From: Pseudomonas sp. Au-Pse12
Lineage (GTDB): Bacteria > Pseudomonadota > Gammaproteobacteria > Pseudomonadales > Pseudomonadaceae
DNA: 64,000 bases
Assembly: GCF_021341665.1 (NCBI RefSeq)
Contig: NZ_JAJTTH010000001.1
Coordinates: 124,001-188,000 of the forward strand
Reading direction: 5' to 3'
The notes under the pieces were generated by a model, which was not told where the DNA came from, searched no databases, and was given only the letters and a program-made list of their open reading frames with translations. Below, piece after piece: positions 1-8,339 of the stretch. The stretch's first letter is position 1. Every line of letters starts with the position of its first letter. The position numbers and the translations under genes are program-made.

Positions 1-513
1 ATTGCCGCGCGGCTGGCCAGCTATTTCGTGGTGGTGCGCCCCAGCGATGCGCAGAACCCGGCGGCCGACGACATCACCATCGGCCTGGGTGTCGGTCGCG
101 TGTCGAAGTCGCTGATGCGCGCCAGCTTCAGCTCGAAGCAGCCGGGCACTGCAGCGCTGGATGAGGTGCTGGAGCAGGGCACCTGGAACCTGGACTTGCA
201 GGCGCTGAGCGGGCAGATCCCGTTGTGGGTGGTGCGGCGCCAGCTGTTCGTCTTCGGCCTGGAGGACAGCCCGCTGCTCAAGGACGTGCGCCAGCGCGGC
301 TTGAACAAGCACGACAGCCTGGAATTGGGCGCGGTCAACGGTCAGGGCTACCTGCGCTACAACGGTCAGGAAGAGCGCTTTCCCGGCGCCGCCGCCAGTG
401 GCACGGCCTTCATGCGTGACAGCTTCATCGGCCTGATCCTGGCCTGGCACCGCCATTCGCATGCGGCCAAGGCCGCCACTGAGCGCGCCCGCGCCGCGCA
501 GCCCGCGCAATGA
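1..513 (+). CDS. Unidentified protein, C-terminal part (gene enters from left edge)
   Basis: The reading frame is open from base 1 and gives the last 170 residues of a protein whose start lies outside the window. I do not recognise the family. The visible part is a mixed hydrophobic/charged sequence without obvious transmembrane segments, and ends in an Ala/Arg-rich tail. Its stop codon overlaps the ATG of the next gene (ATGA at 510-513), so it is the upstream member of a translationally coupled operon with the ferritin-like, glycosyltransferase, PAP2 and desaturase genes. That company suggests a role in making or modifying a lipid, but this is inference only. High-GC codon use matches its neighbours. 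Confidence 0.75.
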   Translation: MAARLASYFVVVRPSDAQNPAADDITIGLGVGRVSKSLMRASFSSKQPGTAALDEVLEQGTWNLDLQALSGQIPLWVVRRQLFVFGLEDSPLLKDVRQRGLNKHDSLELGAVNGQGYLRYNGQEERFPGAAASGTAFMRDSFIGLILAWHRHSHAAKAATERARAAQPAQ

Positions 514-1241
514 GTGTGGGGGAAGCGCTCGGCCCGGCCGACTTCAGTTGCCTGAGCATGCCCGCGCCCCAGGGGCTGGGGGCCGTGCAGGCACGCTGGG
601 TCGACCGCATCAAGCGCGCCGCGCTGCTGCGCCTGCACCGCAGCCCGCGAGGCGAGCGCCTGCTGTTGCGCATCTACCTGGCCGGTGAGGACGCCACCGA
701 GCGGGCGCTGCTGGATGAGTTGCTGCCGCAATCACCGCCCTGGCTCGAACGCCAGGTGCAACAGCATCTGGCCGACGAGCAACGCCATGTGACCCTGTTT
801 GCCGAGGCCCTGCGCGAGCGCGGCGACGATGCCCAGGCGCGCCTGGAGCCGGACTGGCTGAGCCGCCGCAAGATCCTGCGCTGGCAGCGCCTGGCCCATC
901 GCTACGCGGGCCATTTCGAGCATGGCCTGCTGGTGCCGGCCTACGCCACCGGGCTGTGTGCCGAGCAGATGGCCGAACGGGTATTGAGCCGCCATTGCTC
1001 GGTATTGAGCAGCGGGCACGGCCTGTATCCGTTGTTGTCGCGGGTACTGGCGGACGAGAAGGCCCACGTGCGCCTGTGCGAGAACACCCTGCGGCGCATC
1101 GTGGCGCCCCATGAAGCGCCGCATCTGGCGCGTTTGCTCAAGGACATTCGTCGTGTCGATGCGAGCTTTGGCATCAGCGGCGCGCTGGCGATGTATGGCG
1201 CCGGCTGGCTGCTGGGTGGCCGGGGCAGCGCCGGTCGATGA
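510..1241 (+). CDS. Ferritin-like di-iron protein
   Basis: A 243-residue, mostly helical protein carrying the ligand pattern of a four-helix-bundle di-iron carboxylate protein. Acidic residues sit in EDATER (60-65), an ExxH motif in DEQRH (89-93), further acidic residues in AEQMAER (151-157), and a second ExxH in DEKAH (182-186). These are two Glu plus Glu-x-x-His pairs, as in ferritin-like oxidases. Some members of this fold store iron; others use the di-iron site for oxygen chemistry such as hydroxylation or desaturation. The operon context (glycosyltransferase, PAP2-like protein and membrane desaturase downstream) favours an oxidase acting on a lipid or polyketide-like substrate, which is inferred. 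Start and stop are coupled by ATGA overlaps on both sides. Confidence 0.8.
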   Translation: MSVGEALGPADFSCLSMPAPQGLGAVQARWVDRIKRAALLRLHRSPRGERLLLRIYLAGEDATERALLDELLPQSPPWLERQVQQHLADEQRHVTLFAEALRERGDDAQARLEPDWLSRRKILRWQRLAHRYAGHFEHGLLVPAYATGLCAEQMAERVLSRHCSVLSSGHGLYPLLSRVLADEKAHVRLCENTLRRIVAPHEAPHLARLLKDIRRVDASFGISGALAMYGAGWLLGGRGSAGR

Positions 1242-2329
1242 GTTCACGGATTCTTTACCTGGCGACCGCCGACGCCCGCGGCCACCTGATGCGCGCGCAA
1301 CTGCTGGTGCATGCCCTGCGCGCGGCCGGGGCCCAGGTCGAGGTGCTGACCACCTCGGACCAGGGGCGGGACTTTCTGCAACGCTTCGGCATTCAGGCGC
1401 AGATCCTCTCGCGCCACTATGCGGTGCAGTTCGACCGCGAGCAGAACATGCTGCGCCAGGCCACCAACCGCAATGTCGCCCATTACCTGTTCCGCCCCGG
1501 GCGCATGCTGCGCGATATCCTTGCCCTGCGGCGCCGGCTGCGCAGCGTGGACCTGGTGATCAACGACTCGTTTCACCCGGCGTTGCTGTACATGGGCATG
1601 CTGCCGGGCTGGCGGCGCCAGGTGGTGCACGTGTACGGGGCGAGCCTCAAGGTGGCGCTGCTGAACAATTTCAGCGGCCTGTGGCCGCGCCAGTTCGGGC
1701 GCTTGTTCGGCTGGATTGTCGGGCGCCAGATCAATGCCGCGCGGGCGCGCATCGAGCACGATTTCGCCTATGAAGTCGACGATGCCCGGGCCCCGGCGCT
1801 GTACCGTCTGCCGACCCCGGTGGCCCTGGCCGAGGCCTTGCCGGAGGCGGCCGCCGTGGGCGCCGCGGTGTACCTCAACCCGCACTTTCGCGAGCCGGCC
1901 CTGGCCGACGCCTTGAGCGCCGGCCTGGACGATGCCGGCCTGGAGGCCCACCGGGTGGGCGAGGGCTACGCCGGGCACGGCGGCTGGATGGGGGTCGACC
2001 CGCTCTGGGCCAGCCGCGCCGCGGGGGCGCAACTCTTGGTGTCGGCGCCGGGCATGGCGGCCCTGTCCATCGCCCGGGTCTACCAGCGGCCGATCATCCT
2101 GGTGGTCAGCGACCAGCCGGAACAGACCCGCAACGCCGCCCGGGCCGAGCAATTGCAGTTGCTGCACCGGGTGGTGACCTGGCGCGGCGACGCTGCCGAC
2201 TTCCGGCGCCAGGTGGCCGAGGCCGCGCGGCAATTGAGCGCGACTGCGCCAGCGCCTGACAGGGCGTTGGGCAACCAGCGCGCCCAGGCGCGGATCGACG
2301 CCTGGGTCAGCCGCTTGCTCGGCGTGTGA
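1238..2329 (+). CDS. GT-B glycosyltransferase (MurG/GT28-like)
   Basis: A 363-residue protein beginning with a Rossmann-type strand and a Gly/His loop (ATADARGHLMRA, residues 9-20), as in the acceptor domain of MurG-type and macrolide-type GT-B glycosyltransferases. The C-terminal half has a SAPGMAALSIARVYQRP segment around residues 268-284, matching the nucleotide-sugar site where MurG relatives carry a Gly-rich loop and a helix. No signal peptide or membrane span is evident, so it probably works at the cytoplasmic face of the membrane. The ATG overlaps the stop of the ferritin-like gene (ATGA). It probably glycosylates the lipid product of this operon; sugar and acceptor cannot be read from the sequence. 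Confidence 0.75.
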   Translation: MSSRILYLATADARGHLMRAQLLVHALRAAGAQVEVLTTSDQGRDFLQRFGIQAQILSRHYAVQFDREQNMLRQATNRNVAHYLFRPGRMLRDILALRRRLRSVDLVINDSFHPALLYMGMLPGWRRQVVHVYGASLKVALLNNFSGLWPRQFGRLFGWIVGRQINAARARIEHDFAYEVDDARAPALYRLPTPVALAEALPEAAAVGAAVYLNPHFREPALADALSAGLDDAGLEAHRVGEGYAGHGGWMGVDPLWASRAAGAQLLVSAPGMAALSIARVYQRPIILVVSDQPEQTRNAARAEQLQLLHRVVTWRGDAADFRRQVAEAARQLSATAPAPDRALGNQRAQARIDAWVSRLLGV

Positions 2330-2339
2330 GGGCGCCGTC

Positions 2340-3014
2340 TTGAAGCCTCAACTTCCCCCCGCCGCGATCAAGCGGGCCGCCACGACCCGCCCCTTGCGAC
2401 GGCTGATCGCGGCCGTCCACTTTCGCCAGGCCCTGGCGGCGTTGGGCGGCCTGCTGCTGGGGTTGACGGTGTTCATCGGCCTGCAGCGCCTGGTTACGCC
2501 GCGCTACAACTGGGTCACGCCGCTGGATGAGCTGATTCCCTTCGTGCCTGTGTCCTGGTGTGTGTACGTGCTGTTCTTTCCCTTTGTGCTGCTGGCGGCG
2601 GCCTGCGCCAGCACGGCGGGCTTCAGGGCGCTGCGCAACGCCACCGGGATGGCTTTTGCCGTCGCGCTGCTGTGCTTCTGGCTGTTCCCCGAGGGGCTGC
2701 CCCGACCGGATATCGACGCCCTCGAGCCTGGCTTCCTGCAACAGCGGCTGAGCCGCATGTGGCAGCTGGACCTGGCGCGCAACGGCTTCCCCAGCCTGCA
2801 TGTGGCGGTCACGTGCCTGGCGTGCCTGGCGTGCCGGGCGCTCTGGGAGCGCCCCTGCAAAGGACTCACCGCGGCCACCGGGCTGCTGATCTGCCTGTCG
2901 ACCCTGACCCTCAAGCAGCACACGCTGGTCGATGTGCTGGGCGGCCTGTTTCTGGCCCTGGTTTGCGCCCTGGCCACCCAACGACAAGGAAATGCTGCCC
3001 GTGTCTCAGCCTGA
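2340..3014 (+). CDS. PAP2-family membrane phosphatase/transferase
   Basis: A 224-residue polytopic membrane protein with about six hydrophobic spans. Two PAP2-type active-site motifs are visible: PSLHV at residues 151-155 (motif 2 with the catalytic His) and LKQHTLVDVLGG at 191-202 (motif 3, His194 and Asp198). The classical KxxxxxxRP motif is not clear, as in inositol-phosphoceramide-synthase-like PAP2 proteins. These enzymes dephosphorylate lipid phosphates or transfer phospho-head groups. The start is an in-frame TTG at 2340, preceded by GAGGG eleven bases after the glycosyltransferase stop; no ATG lies close enough to cover the first span. The 3' end overlaps the proposed desaturase start by 23 bases. 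Confidence 0.78.
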   Translation: MKPQLPPAAIKRAATTRPLRRLIAAVHFRQALAALGGLLLGLTVFIGLQRLVTPRYNWVTPLDELIPFVPVSWCVYVLFFPFVLLAAACASTAGFRALRNATGMAFAVALLCFWLFPEGLPRPDIDALEPGFLQQRLSRMWQLDLARNGFPSLHVAVTCLACLACRALWERPCKGLTAATGLLICLSTLTLKQHTLVDVLGGLFLALVCALATQRQGNAARVSA

Positions 3015-3966
3015 ACCCCGTGCCGGCGGCAATCGCGCGCTGCAGGCCTTCGCCCCTGGCGCCGAGCTGTTCGTACTCAAGCCCTGGATCGGTTGGCTGG
3101 CGCTGCTCGGCGACTGGGCGCTGATCGGCGTCGGCTTTGCCTGCGCGGCGCTCTGGCCGCACCCGCTGGTCTACCTGCTGGCCGCGCTGCTGATTGCCCG
3201 CAGCCAGTTGGCGCTGGCCGTGCTCATGCACGAAAGCGCCCACGGCCTGCTGCTGCGCGGGCAGACGGCCAATGACCTGGTCGGCCAATGGCTGGCGGCC
3301 GGCCCGCTGTTTCTGTCGCTGCGCACCTACCGCGCCGGGCACCTCAAGCATCACCTGCAACCGATGCAGCATGACGATCCCATCGTCGCGGTGTTCGGCC
3401 TGGGGGATTACCCGCTGCCCCGGGGCAAGCTGGTCCGGCGCTTGCTGGCCGACCTGTGCGGGGTGGGCTATTGCCTCAGCGCGCTGAGGTTCGCCCGGGG
3501 CGACTACCGCGCGGTCATGCCCAAGGTCGACAAGTCACCGCGGCAGGCGCTGGGGGAGGTGTGTTCGATGCTGGTCGGCAATGGCCTGCTGTTCGGCGTG
3601 TTGGCCTGGAGCGGCCACCCCTGGCTCTACCTCGGCTTGTGGCTGCTGCCGGCGATTACCCTGCTGCCGCTGCTGGGCCGGGTCCGGGCGATCATGGAAC
3701 ACGCTGGCCTGCCGGCCGCCGCCGACCAGAGCCGCAACGCCCGCAGCATCGTGCGGCCGAATGCGCAGACCTTCCTGTTCGGCCCCCACGCCATCCACTA
3801 CCACATCGAGCACCACCTTTACGTGCGCGTGCCGTTCTACCACCTGCGCGGCCTGCACCGGCAACTGGCCGCGGCGCAGCTGTTGCCCGAGGGCAATCTC
3901 TACCAGGGGTACGGTGGGGTGCTGCGGGATGTCAGCGACCCGAACTGGACGTCCGCGGCGCGCTGA
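2992..3966 (+). CDS. Membrane fatty acid desaturase
   Basis: About 324 residues with paired hydrophobic spans and the three histidine boxes of membrane di-iron desaturases: HESAH (80-84), HLKHH (117-121) and HYHIEHH (269-275). The family inserts double bonds, or hydroxylates, acyl chains in the cytoplasmic membrane. The start is uncertain: ATG 2992 lies directly after AAGGA, while GTG 3001 has a better spacing of ten bases; the two differ by three residues. It is the last gene of the plus-strand operon and is followed by a GC-rich hairpin. With the di-iron protein, glycosyltransferase and PAP2 gene it suggests an unsaturated, glycosylated lipid product. Substrate and regiochemistry are not predictable. 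Confidence 0.85.
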   Translation: MLPVSQPEPRAGGNRALQAFAPGAELFVLKPWIGWLALLGDWALIGVGFACAALWPHPLVYLLAALLIARSQLALAVLMHESAHGLLLRGQTANDLVGQWLAAGPLFLSLRTYRAGHLKHHLQPMQHDDPIVAVFGLGDYPLPRGKLVRRLLADLCGVGYCLSALRFARGDYRAVMPKVDKSPRQALGEVCSMLVGNGLLFGVLAWSGHPWLYLGLWLLPAITLLPLLGRVRAIMEHAGLPAAADQSRNARSIVRPNAQTFLFGPHAIHYHIEHHLYVRVPFYHLRGLHRQLAAAQLLPEGNLYQGYGGVLRDVSDPNWTSAAR

Positions 3967-3982
3967 GGTGTGGGAGGAGGAA

Positions 3983-4007
3983 CGGGCCCGCCAGAACGAC
4001 GGGCCCG
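3983..4007. terminator. Hairpin between convergent genes
   Basis: Two copies of the self-complementary octamer CGGGCCCG (3983-3990 and 4000-4007) separated by nine bases can form a stable stem between the desaturase and the convergent dipeptidase. There is no U-tract on either side, so it may only mark or weakly stop transcription. Confidence 0.35.
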
Positions 4008-4016
4008 CAGTGGCGA

Positions 4017-5756
4017 TCAGAGTGTGGGCAGCTGGCCGATACGGCCCATCATTTCGGTGACGATCTGCAGGTCCAGCAGGAATTGCTCCCGGGTCTTGAA
4101 CTCGTTGTCGGTGTGGCCGGTGTACTTGACCTCGGGCCGCGCCAGGCCGAACTGCACGCCGTTGGGCAGTTCATGCACCGAGGTGGCGCCGGCGGAGGTG
4201 CCAAACTTATGCGCCATGCCCAGGTTCTCGCTGGCCACCGCCAGCAGCGCCTTGACCCATTCACCCTCGGGGTTGCGGTACATCGGTTCGGCAATCTTGG
4301 TGTCGATGTTCACCGCCACGCCGGTCTTCTTGCTCCAGGCCGCCAGCTTGTCGCTGATTTCGCCCTGCAGCACCTCCGGGGTCTTGCCCTTGGGCACCCG
4401 CAGGTTGACCGCCAGCTTGAGCGCCTTGTCATCCACGCTGACCAGGGTCAGGGAGGTGGTCAGCGGGCCCATGAAGTCATCGGAAAAGCCGATGCCGAGT
4501 TGGTTGCCCAGGTAGTCCAGGCCCCAGTTGTCGGCGGCGTAGCGCGCGGCGTCGGTGAAGGCGTTGTGCTTGAAGGCGATCTTGCCGTCCTGGCTGTTGA
4601 TGAAGCCCAGCATCCGCGCCACCGGGTTGACCCCGGACTCGGGCTCGGAGGAGTGGGCCGAGACGCCGGTGACGGTCAGTAGCACGTTCTTGCCCTGCAC
4701 CTTGGCCGCGACCTGGAAGTTACCGCCGTGCTGCTTGACGTATTCGGCGCCGGCCTTTTGCAGGCTGGCGGCCAGCGCCGCGGGCTGTTCGCTGACCAGG
4801 GTGGCCACCGAGGTCGACGGGATCTGGTTGGTCGCCAGGCCGCCGGTGAGGTGGGTGATCTCGGCGCCTTGGCCTTCAGCGGTGCGCCGGGCAAAGGTTG
4901 CCATCACCGTGCCGTAGCCTTTCTCGGCGATCACCACTGGGTAGCCGCCATCCAGCGCCAGGTTGTAGTGGGGCGTCGGGTTGTGCTCGAAGTAGTAGGG
5001 AATCGCGTCGCCACTGGTTTCCTCGGTGGTGTCCACCAGCAGCTTGAAGTGGCGCGCCAGGGGCAGTTGCTCTTCCTTGATGATCTTCATCGCGTACAGC
5101 GCGACGACGATGCCGTTCTTGTCATCCTCGGTGCCGCGGCCGTACATGCGGTCGCCGATCAGGGTGACCTTGAACGGGTCGAGGCGGGTGCCGTCTTCGA
5201 GCACCCAGTTTTCCGGGGTGACCGGCACTACGTCGGCGTGGGCGTGGATGCCGACGACTTCCTGGCCGGCGCCCTCCAGGGATATCTCGTAGACCCGGTT
5301 GTCGATGTTGCGAAAGTTCAGGTTGAAGGCCTTGGCCAGGCCCTGGATCTTCTCGGCGATCTTGAGGAACTCGGGGTTCTTGTACTGCGGCACGCCGTCG
5401 ATGTTGAAGGTGGGGATGGCCACCAGCTCGCGCAGGGTTTCGGTGGCGGCCTTGCCGTACTTGATCCGGGCGTAGAGGCCCAGCAGGCGATGGATTTCGT
5501 TCTGCTGTTCGGCGCTCAGGGATTTTTTGTCGAGGAAGGCGGCGATGGCCGGCCCCAGGTTGGCGTTCTTGCCCGTTTCACTCTTGGCCAGGGCGCCGAG
5601 GAACTGGCGGAAGTCGCCGGCCGGGGCGTCGCTGAAGGTCTTGAGGATGGCCGCGCTTTGCTGCGGGGTGATGTTGGCTTGGGCACTGCTGGTGAACGCG
5701 GACAGGCTGGCGAGCATCAGGGTGGCCGCAGCCAGGTGCTTGAGAGAGAAATCCAT
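4017..5756 (-). CDS. Exported M20-family dipeptidase
   Basis: About 579 residues, beginning with a signal peptide (Lys, hydrophobic stretch, then a Ser-Ala-Gln-Ala cleavage region near residue 27), so it acts in the periplasm. The M20 zinc-peptidase signatures appear in order: HAHADVVPV (first zinc ligand and Asp), GRGTEDDKNG (bridging Asp), TTEETSGD (catalytic and ligand Glu), and a C-terminal HTDNEF providing the last His. The extra internal segment between the halves matches PepV-like dipeptidases rather than the shorter ArgE/DapE enzymes. Start chosen at 5756; an upstream ATG at 5768 abuts AAGGA with no spacing and would add four residues. It is a single-gene unit with a palindromic sequence upstream. 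Confidence 0.85.
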   Translation of the reverse strand: MDFSLKHLAAATLMLASLSAFTSSAQANITPQQSAAILKTFSDAPAGDFRQFLGALAKSETGKNANLGPAIAAFLDKKSLSAEQQNEIHRLLGLYARIKYGKAATETLRELVAIPTFNIDGVPQYKNPEFLKIAEKIQGLAKAFNLNFRNIDNRVYEISLEGAGQEVVGIHAHADVVPVTPENWVLEDGTRLDPFKVTLIGDRMYGRGTEDDKNGIVVALYAMKIIKEEQLPLARHFKLLVDTTEETSGDAIPYYFEHNPTPHYNLALDGGYPVVIAEKGYGTVMATFARRTAEGQGAEITHLTGGLATNQIPSTSVATLVSEQPAALAASLQKAGAEYVKQHGGNFQVAAKVQGKNVLLTVTGVSAHSSEPESGVNPVARMLGFINSQDGKIAFKHNAFTDAARYAADNWGLDYLGNQLGIGFSDDFMGPLTTSLTLVSVDDKALKLAVNLRVPKGKTPEVLQGEISDKLAAWSKKTGVAVNIDTKIAEPMYRNPEGEWVKALLAVASENLGMAHKFGTSAGATSVHELPNGVQFGLARPEVKYTGHTDNEFKTREQFLLDLQIVTEMMGRIGQLPTL

Positions 5757-5793
5757 TACGTAGGGCATTCCTTTGCAGGGAGTGAGTAGGAAA

Positions 5794-5811
5794 TGTCTGA
5801 TCGTTCAGACA
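5794..5811. promoter_or_regulatory. Palindrome upstream of dipeptidase gene (possible operator)
   Basis: TGTCTGA (5794-5800) and TCAGACA (5805-5811) form a perfect inverted repeat around TCGT, starting 38 bases upstream of the dipeptidase start. Its size and spacing are typical of TetR-type operators. No cognate regulator gene is adjacent, so function is inferred. Confidence 0.35.
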
Positions 5812-5920
5812 GAAACCTGCTCAAGCTAACACTACGAAGGAGGAGGGCGGGAGCCCCGCCAGTGAGATCTGTCGCACAGAACGGCAAAAGCGACGCACTC
5901 TCGACAATGGCGAAAAGGCT

Positions 5921-5956
5921 GCCACAGCGGGCGCCGTTGTCGGCGCCCGCTGTGGC
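5921..5956 (-). terminator. Terminator-like stem after the polyamine operon
   Basis: A perfect 16-bp inverted repeat, arms GCCACAGCGGGCGCCG (5921-5936) and its complement (5941-5956), loop TTGT. It begins ten bases beyond the stop codon of the carboxynorspermidine synthase gene. On the minus strand it is followed within a few bases by CCTTTT, so it probably ends that operon. Confidence 0.6.
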
Positions 5957-5966
5957 TGGAGCTAGA

Positions 5967-7211
5967 TCAGAGGGCGGCGTCCCAAGGACGGTCGCCATGC
6001 TCGTCCTTGATGCGGGTCGGCAGGCCCATCTGGTCCAGTGCCTTGAGGAACGGCTTGGCCGGCAGTTCCTCGACGTTGGCCATGCGCTGCACGTCCCACT
6101 CGCCACGGGCCACCAGCAGGGCGGCCGCCACGGGCGGCACGCCGGCGGTGTAGGAAATGCCCTGGCTGTCGGTCTCGGCGTAGGCTTCTTCGTGGTCGGC
6201 CACGTTGTAGATGAAGACTTCGCGCGGCTGGCCATTCTTGCTGCCCTTGACCAGGTCACCGATGCAGGTCTTGCCGGTGTAGCCCGGGGCCAGGGAAGCC
6301 GGATCCGGCAGCACGGCCTTGACCACTTTGAGTGGCACCACTTCCAGGCCTTCGGCGGTCTTCACCGGTTGCTCGGAGAGCAGGCCGAGGTTGCGCAGCA
6401 CGGTGAACACGTTGATGTAGTGCTCGCCGAAGCTCATCCAGAAACGCACGTTGGGCACGTCGAGGTTCTTCGACAGCGAGTGCACTTCGTCGTGGCCGGT
6501 CAGGTACAGGTTTTGCGAGCCGACCACAGGCAGGTCGTCGGTGCGCTTGACTTCGAACATGGTGTTGCTGGTCCACTGGCTGTCCTGCCAGCTCCACACC
6601 TGTCCGGTGAATTCGCGGAAGTTGATTTCCGGGTCGAAATTGGTGGCGAAATACTTGCCGTGGGAACCGGCATTGACGTCGAGAATGTCGATCGAGTCGA
6701 TGCGGTCGAAATGTTCCTGCTGGGCCAGGGCCGCATAGGCGTTGACCACGCCCGGATCGAAGCCCACGCCGAGAATGGCGGTGACGTTCTTCTCCTGGCA
6801 TTCCTCCAGGTGCTTCCACTCGTAGTTGCCGTACCAGGGCGGCGTCTCGCAGATCTTGCCCGGCTCTTCGTGGATCGCGGTGTCCAGGTAGGCCACGCCG
6901 GTATCGATGCAGGCACGCAGCACCGACATGTTGAGGAAGGCGGAACCGACGTTGATGACGATCTGCGACTCGGTCTCGCGGATCAGCGCCTTGGTCGCTT
7001 CGATGTCCAGCGCGTTGAGCGCATAGGCTTTTATTTCAGCGGGCTGTTTGAGGCTGCCCTTGGCCTTGACGCTGTCGATGATGGCCTGGCATTTGGAGAT
7101 GTTGCGCGACGCGATAGCAATACGACCGAGTTCGTCGTTGTGCTGCGCGCACTTGTGGGCCACCACCTTGGCGACACCTCCTGCACCAATGATAAGAACA
7201 TTCTTCTTCAA
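5967..7211 (-). CDS. Carboxynorspermidine synthase (saccharopine dehydrogenase family)
   Basis: A 414-residue dehydrogenase with an N-terminal NAD(P)-binding loop (LIIGAGGVAKVVAHK, residues 6-20) and the conserved ILGVGFDPGVVNAYAAL segment of the saccharopine-dehydrogenase-like family. The close relatives are carboxy(nor)spermidine dehydrogenases, which reductively couple aspartate semialdehyde to a diamine (putrescine or diaminopropane). The gene lies 30 bases downstream of nspC, which encodes the decarboxylase for its product, so both steps are in one operon. The start is TTG at 7211 with GAGGAG eleven bases upstream; homologues also begin with a Lys-Lys-Asn-Val strand, and no ATG is nearby. 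This is the spermidine route independent of S-adenosylmethionine decarboxylase. Confidence 0.88.
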   Translation of the reverse strand: MKKNVLIIGAGGVAKVVAHKCAQHNDELGRIAIASRNISKCQAIIDSVKAKGSLKQPAEIKAYALNALDIEATKALIRETESQIVINVGSAFLNMSVLRACIDTGVAYLDTAIHEEPGKICETPPWYGNYEWKHLEECQEKNVTAILGVGFDPGVVNAYAALAQQEHFDRIDSIDILDVNAGSHGKYFATNFDPEINFREFTGQVWSWQDSQWTSNTMFEVKRTDDLPVVGSQNLYLTGHDEVHSLSKNLDVPNVRFWMSFGEHYINVFTVLRNLGLLSEQPVKTAEGLEVVPLKVVKAVLPDPASLAPGYTGKTCIGDLVKGSKNGQPREVFIYNVADHEEAYAETDSQGISYTAGVPPVAAALLVARGEWDVQRMANVEELPAKPFLKALDQMGLPTRIKDEHGDRPWDAAL

Positions 7212-7241
7212 TTTATTTACTTCTCCTCGTGACCTGTCCGC

Positions 7242-8339
7242 TCAGGAAAGGCTGGACAGGTAGTCTTCGAAACCAAACTCGCGCACCACGTCGATGCTGC
7301 CATCGAGTTGTTTCACGACAATGGACGGCATTTTCAGACCGTTGAACCAGTTTTTCTTGACCATGGTGTAACCCGCCGCATCAATGAACGACAGTCGATC
7401 GCCGATGGCCAGCGGACGATCAAATTGGTATTCGCCGAAGATGTCCCCGGCCAGGCAGGACTTGCCGCACACCATGTAGGTATGTTCACCCGCATTCGGT
7501 GACAGCTTGGCGTTCAGGCGATAGATCAGCAGGTCGAGCATATGCGCTTCGATGGAGCTGTCGACCACCGCCAGGTGCTTGCCGTTGTACAGGGTGTCGA
7601 GCACGGTCACTTCCAGGGACGCGCTCTGGGTGATCGCCGCTTCGCCCGGCTCCAGGTAGACCTGCACGCCGTACTGCTCGGAGAAGGCCTTGAGGCGCGC
7701 GCAGAAGGCGTCCAGGGCATAGTCTTCGCCGGTGAAGTGGATGCCGCCGCCAAGGCTGACCCACTCGACCTTGTGCAGCAGGTGGCCGAAGCGTTCCTCG
7801 ATGGTGGTCAGCATCTGGTCGAACAGGCCGAAGTCGCCGTTCTCGCAGTTGTTGTGGAACATGAAGCCGGAGATCTGCTCGATGACCTGCTCGATCTTCG
7901 CCGGGTCCCACTCGCCCAGGCGGCTGAACGGGCGCGCCGGGTCGGCCAGCAGGTAGTCCGAGCTGCTGACCTGGGGGTTGACCCGCAGGCCGCGGACCTT
8001 GCCCGTGCTGGCGTCGGCAAAGCGCTGCAGCTGGCTGATGGAGTTGAAGATGATCTTGTCGCAGTTGGCGAGCATGTCCTCGATCTCGTCGTCGGCCCAG
8101 GCCACGCTGTAGGCGTGGGTTTCGCCGGCGAATTTCTGCCGGCCGAGCTTGAGCTCGTACAGCGACGAGGAGGTGGTGCCGTCCATGTACTGCTGCATCA
8201 GGTCGAACACCGACCAGGTGGCGAAGCACTTGAGGGCCAGCAGGGCCTTGGCGCCGGACTGCTCGCGCACGTAGGCGATCTTCTGCATGTTGCTCAAGAG
8301 CTTCTGCTTGTCGATGAGGTAGTACGGCGTCTTGATCAT
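7242..8339 (-). CDS. nspC: Carboxynorspermidine decarboxylase
   Basis: A 365-residue fold-III PLP decarboxylase. The PLP lysine is in ALLALKCFATW (Lys37); a Gly-rich phosphate-binding segment (VSLGGGIHFTGEDY) and the C-terminal YMVCGKSCLAGD motif, supplying the active-site Cys and Asp across the dimer, are present. It removes the carboxyl group from carboxy(nor)spermidine to give (nor)spermidine. The start is ATG 8339 with GGAG seven bases upstream; upstream in-frame codons lack a ribosome site. It is first in the operon with the synthase and is transcribed away from the flavin monooxygenase operon, leaving a 351-base divergent promoter region. Confidence 0.9.
   Translation of the reverse strand: MIKTPYYLIDKQKLLSNMQKIAYVREQSGAKALLALKCFATWSVFDLMQQYMDGTTSSSLYELKLGRQKFAGETHAYSVAWADDEIEDMLANCDKIIFNSISQLQRFADASTGKVRGLRVNPQVSSSDYLLADPARPFSRLGEWDPAKIEQVIEQISGFMFHNNCENGDFGLFDQMLTTIEERFGHLLHKVEWVSLGGGIHFTGEDYALDAFCARLKAFSEQYGVQVYLEPGEAAITQSASLEVTVLDTLYNGKHLAVVDSSIEAHMLDLLIYRLNAKLSPNAGEHTYMVCGKSCLAGDIFGEYQFDRPLAIGDRLSFIDAAGYTMVKKNWFNGLKMPSIVVKQLDGSIDVVREFGFEDYLSSLS

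Noticed and set aside
3456..4682. A 408-codon plus-strand frame bridging the desaturase end and the dipeptidase
   Set aside because: It runs through two well-supported genes in the wrong frame or strand and its translation is low-complexity Gly/Ala/Arg/Gln.
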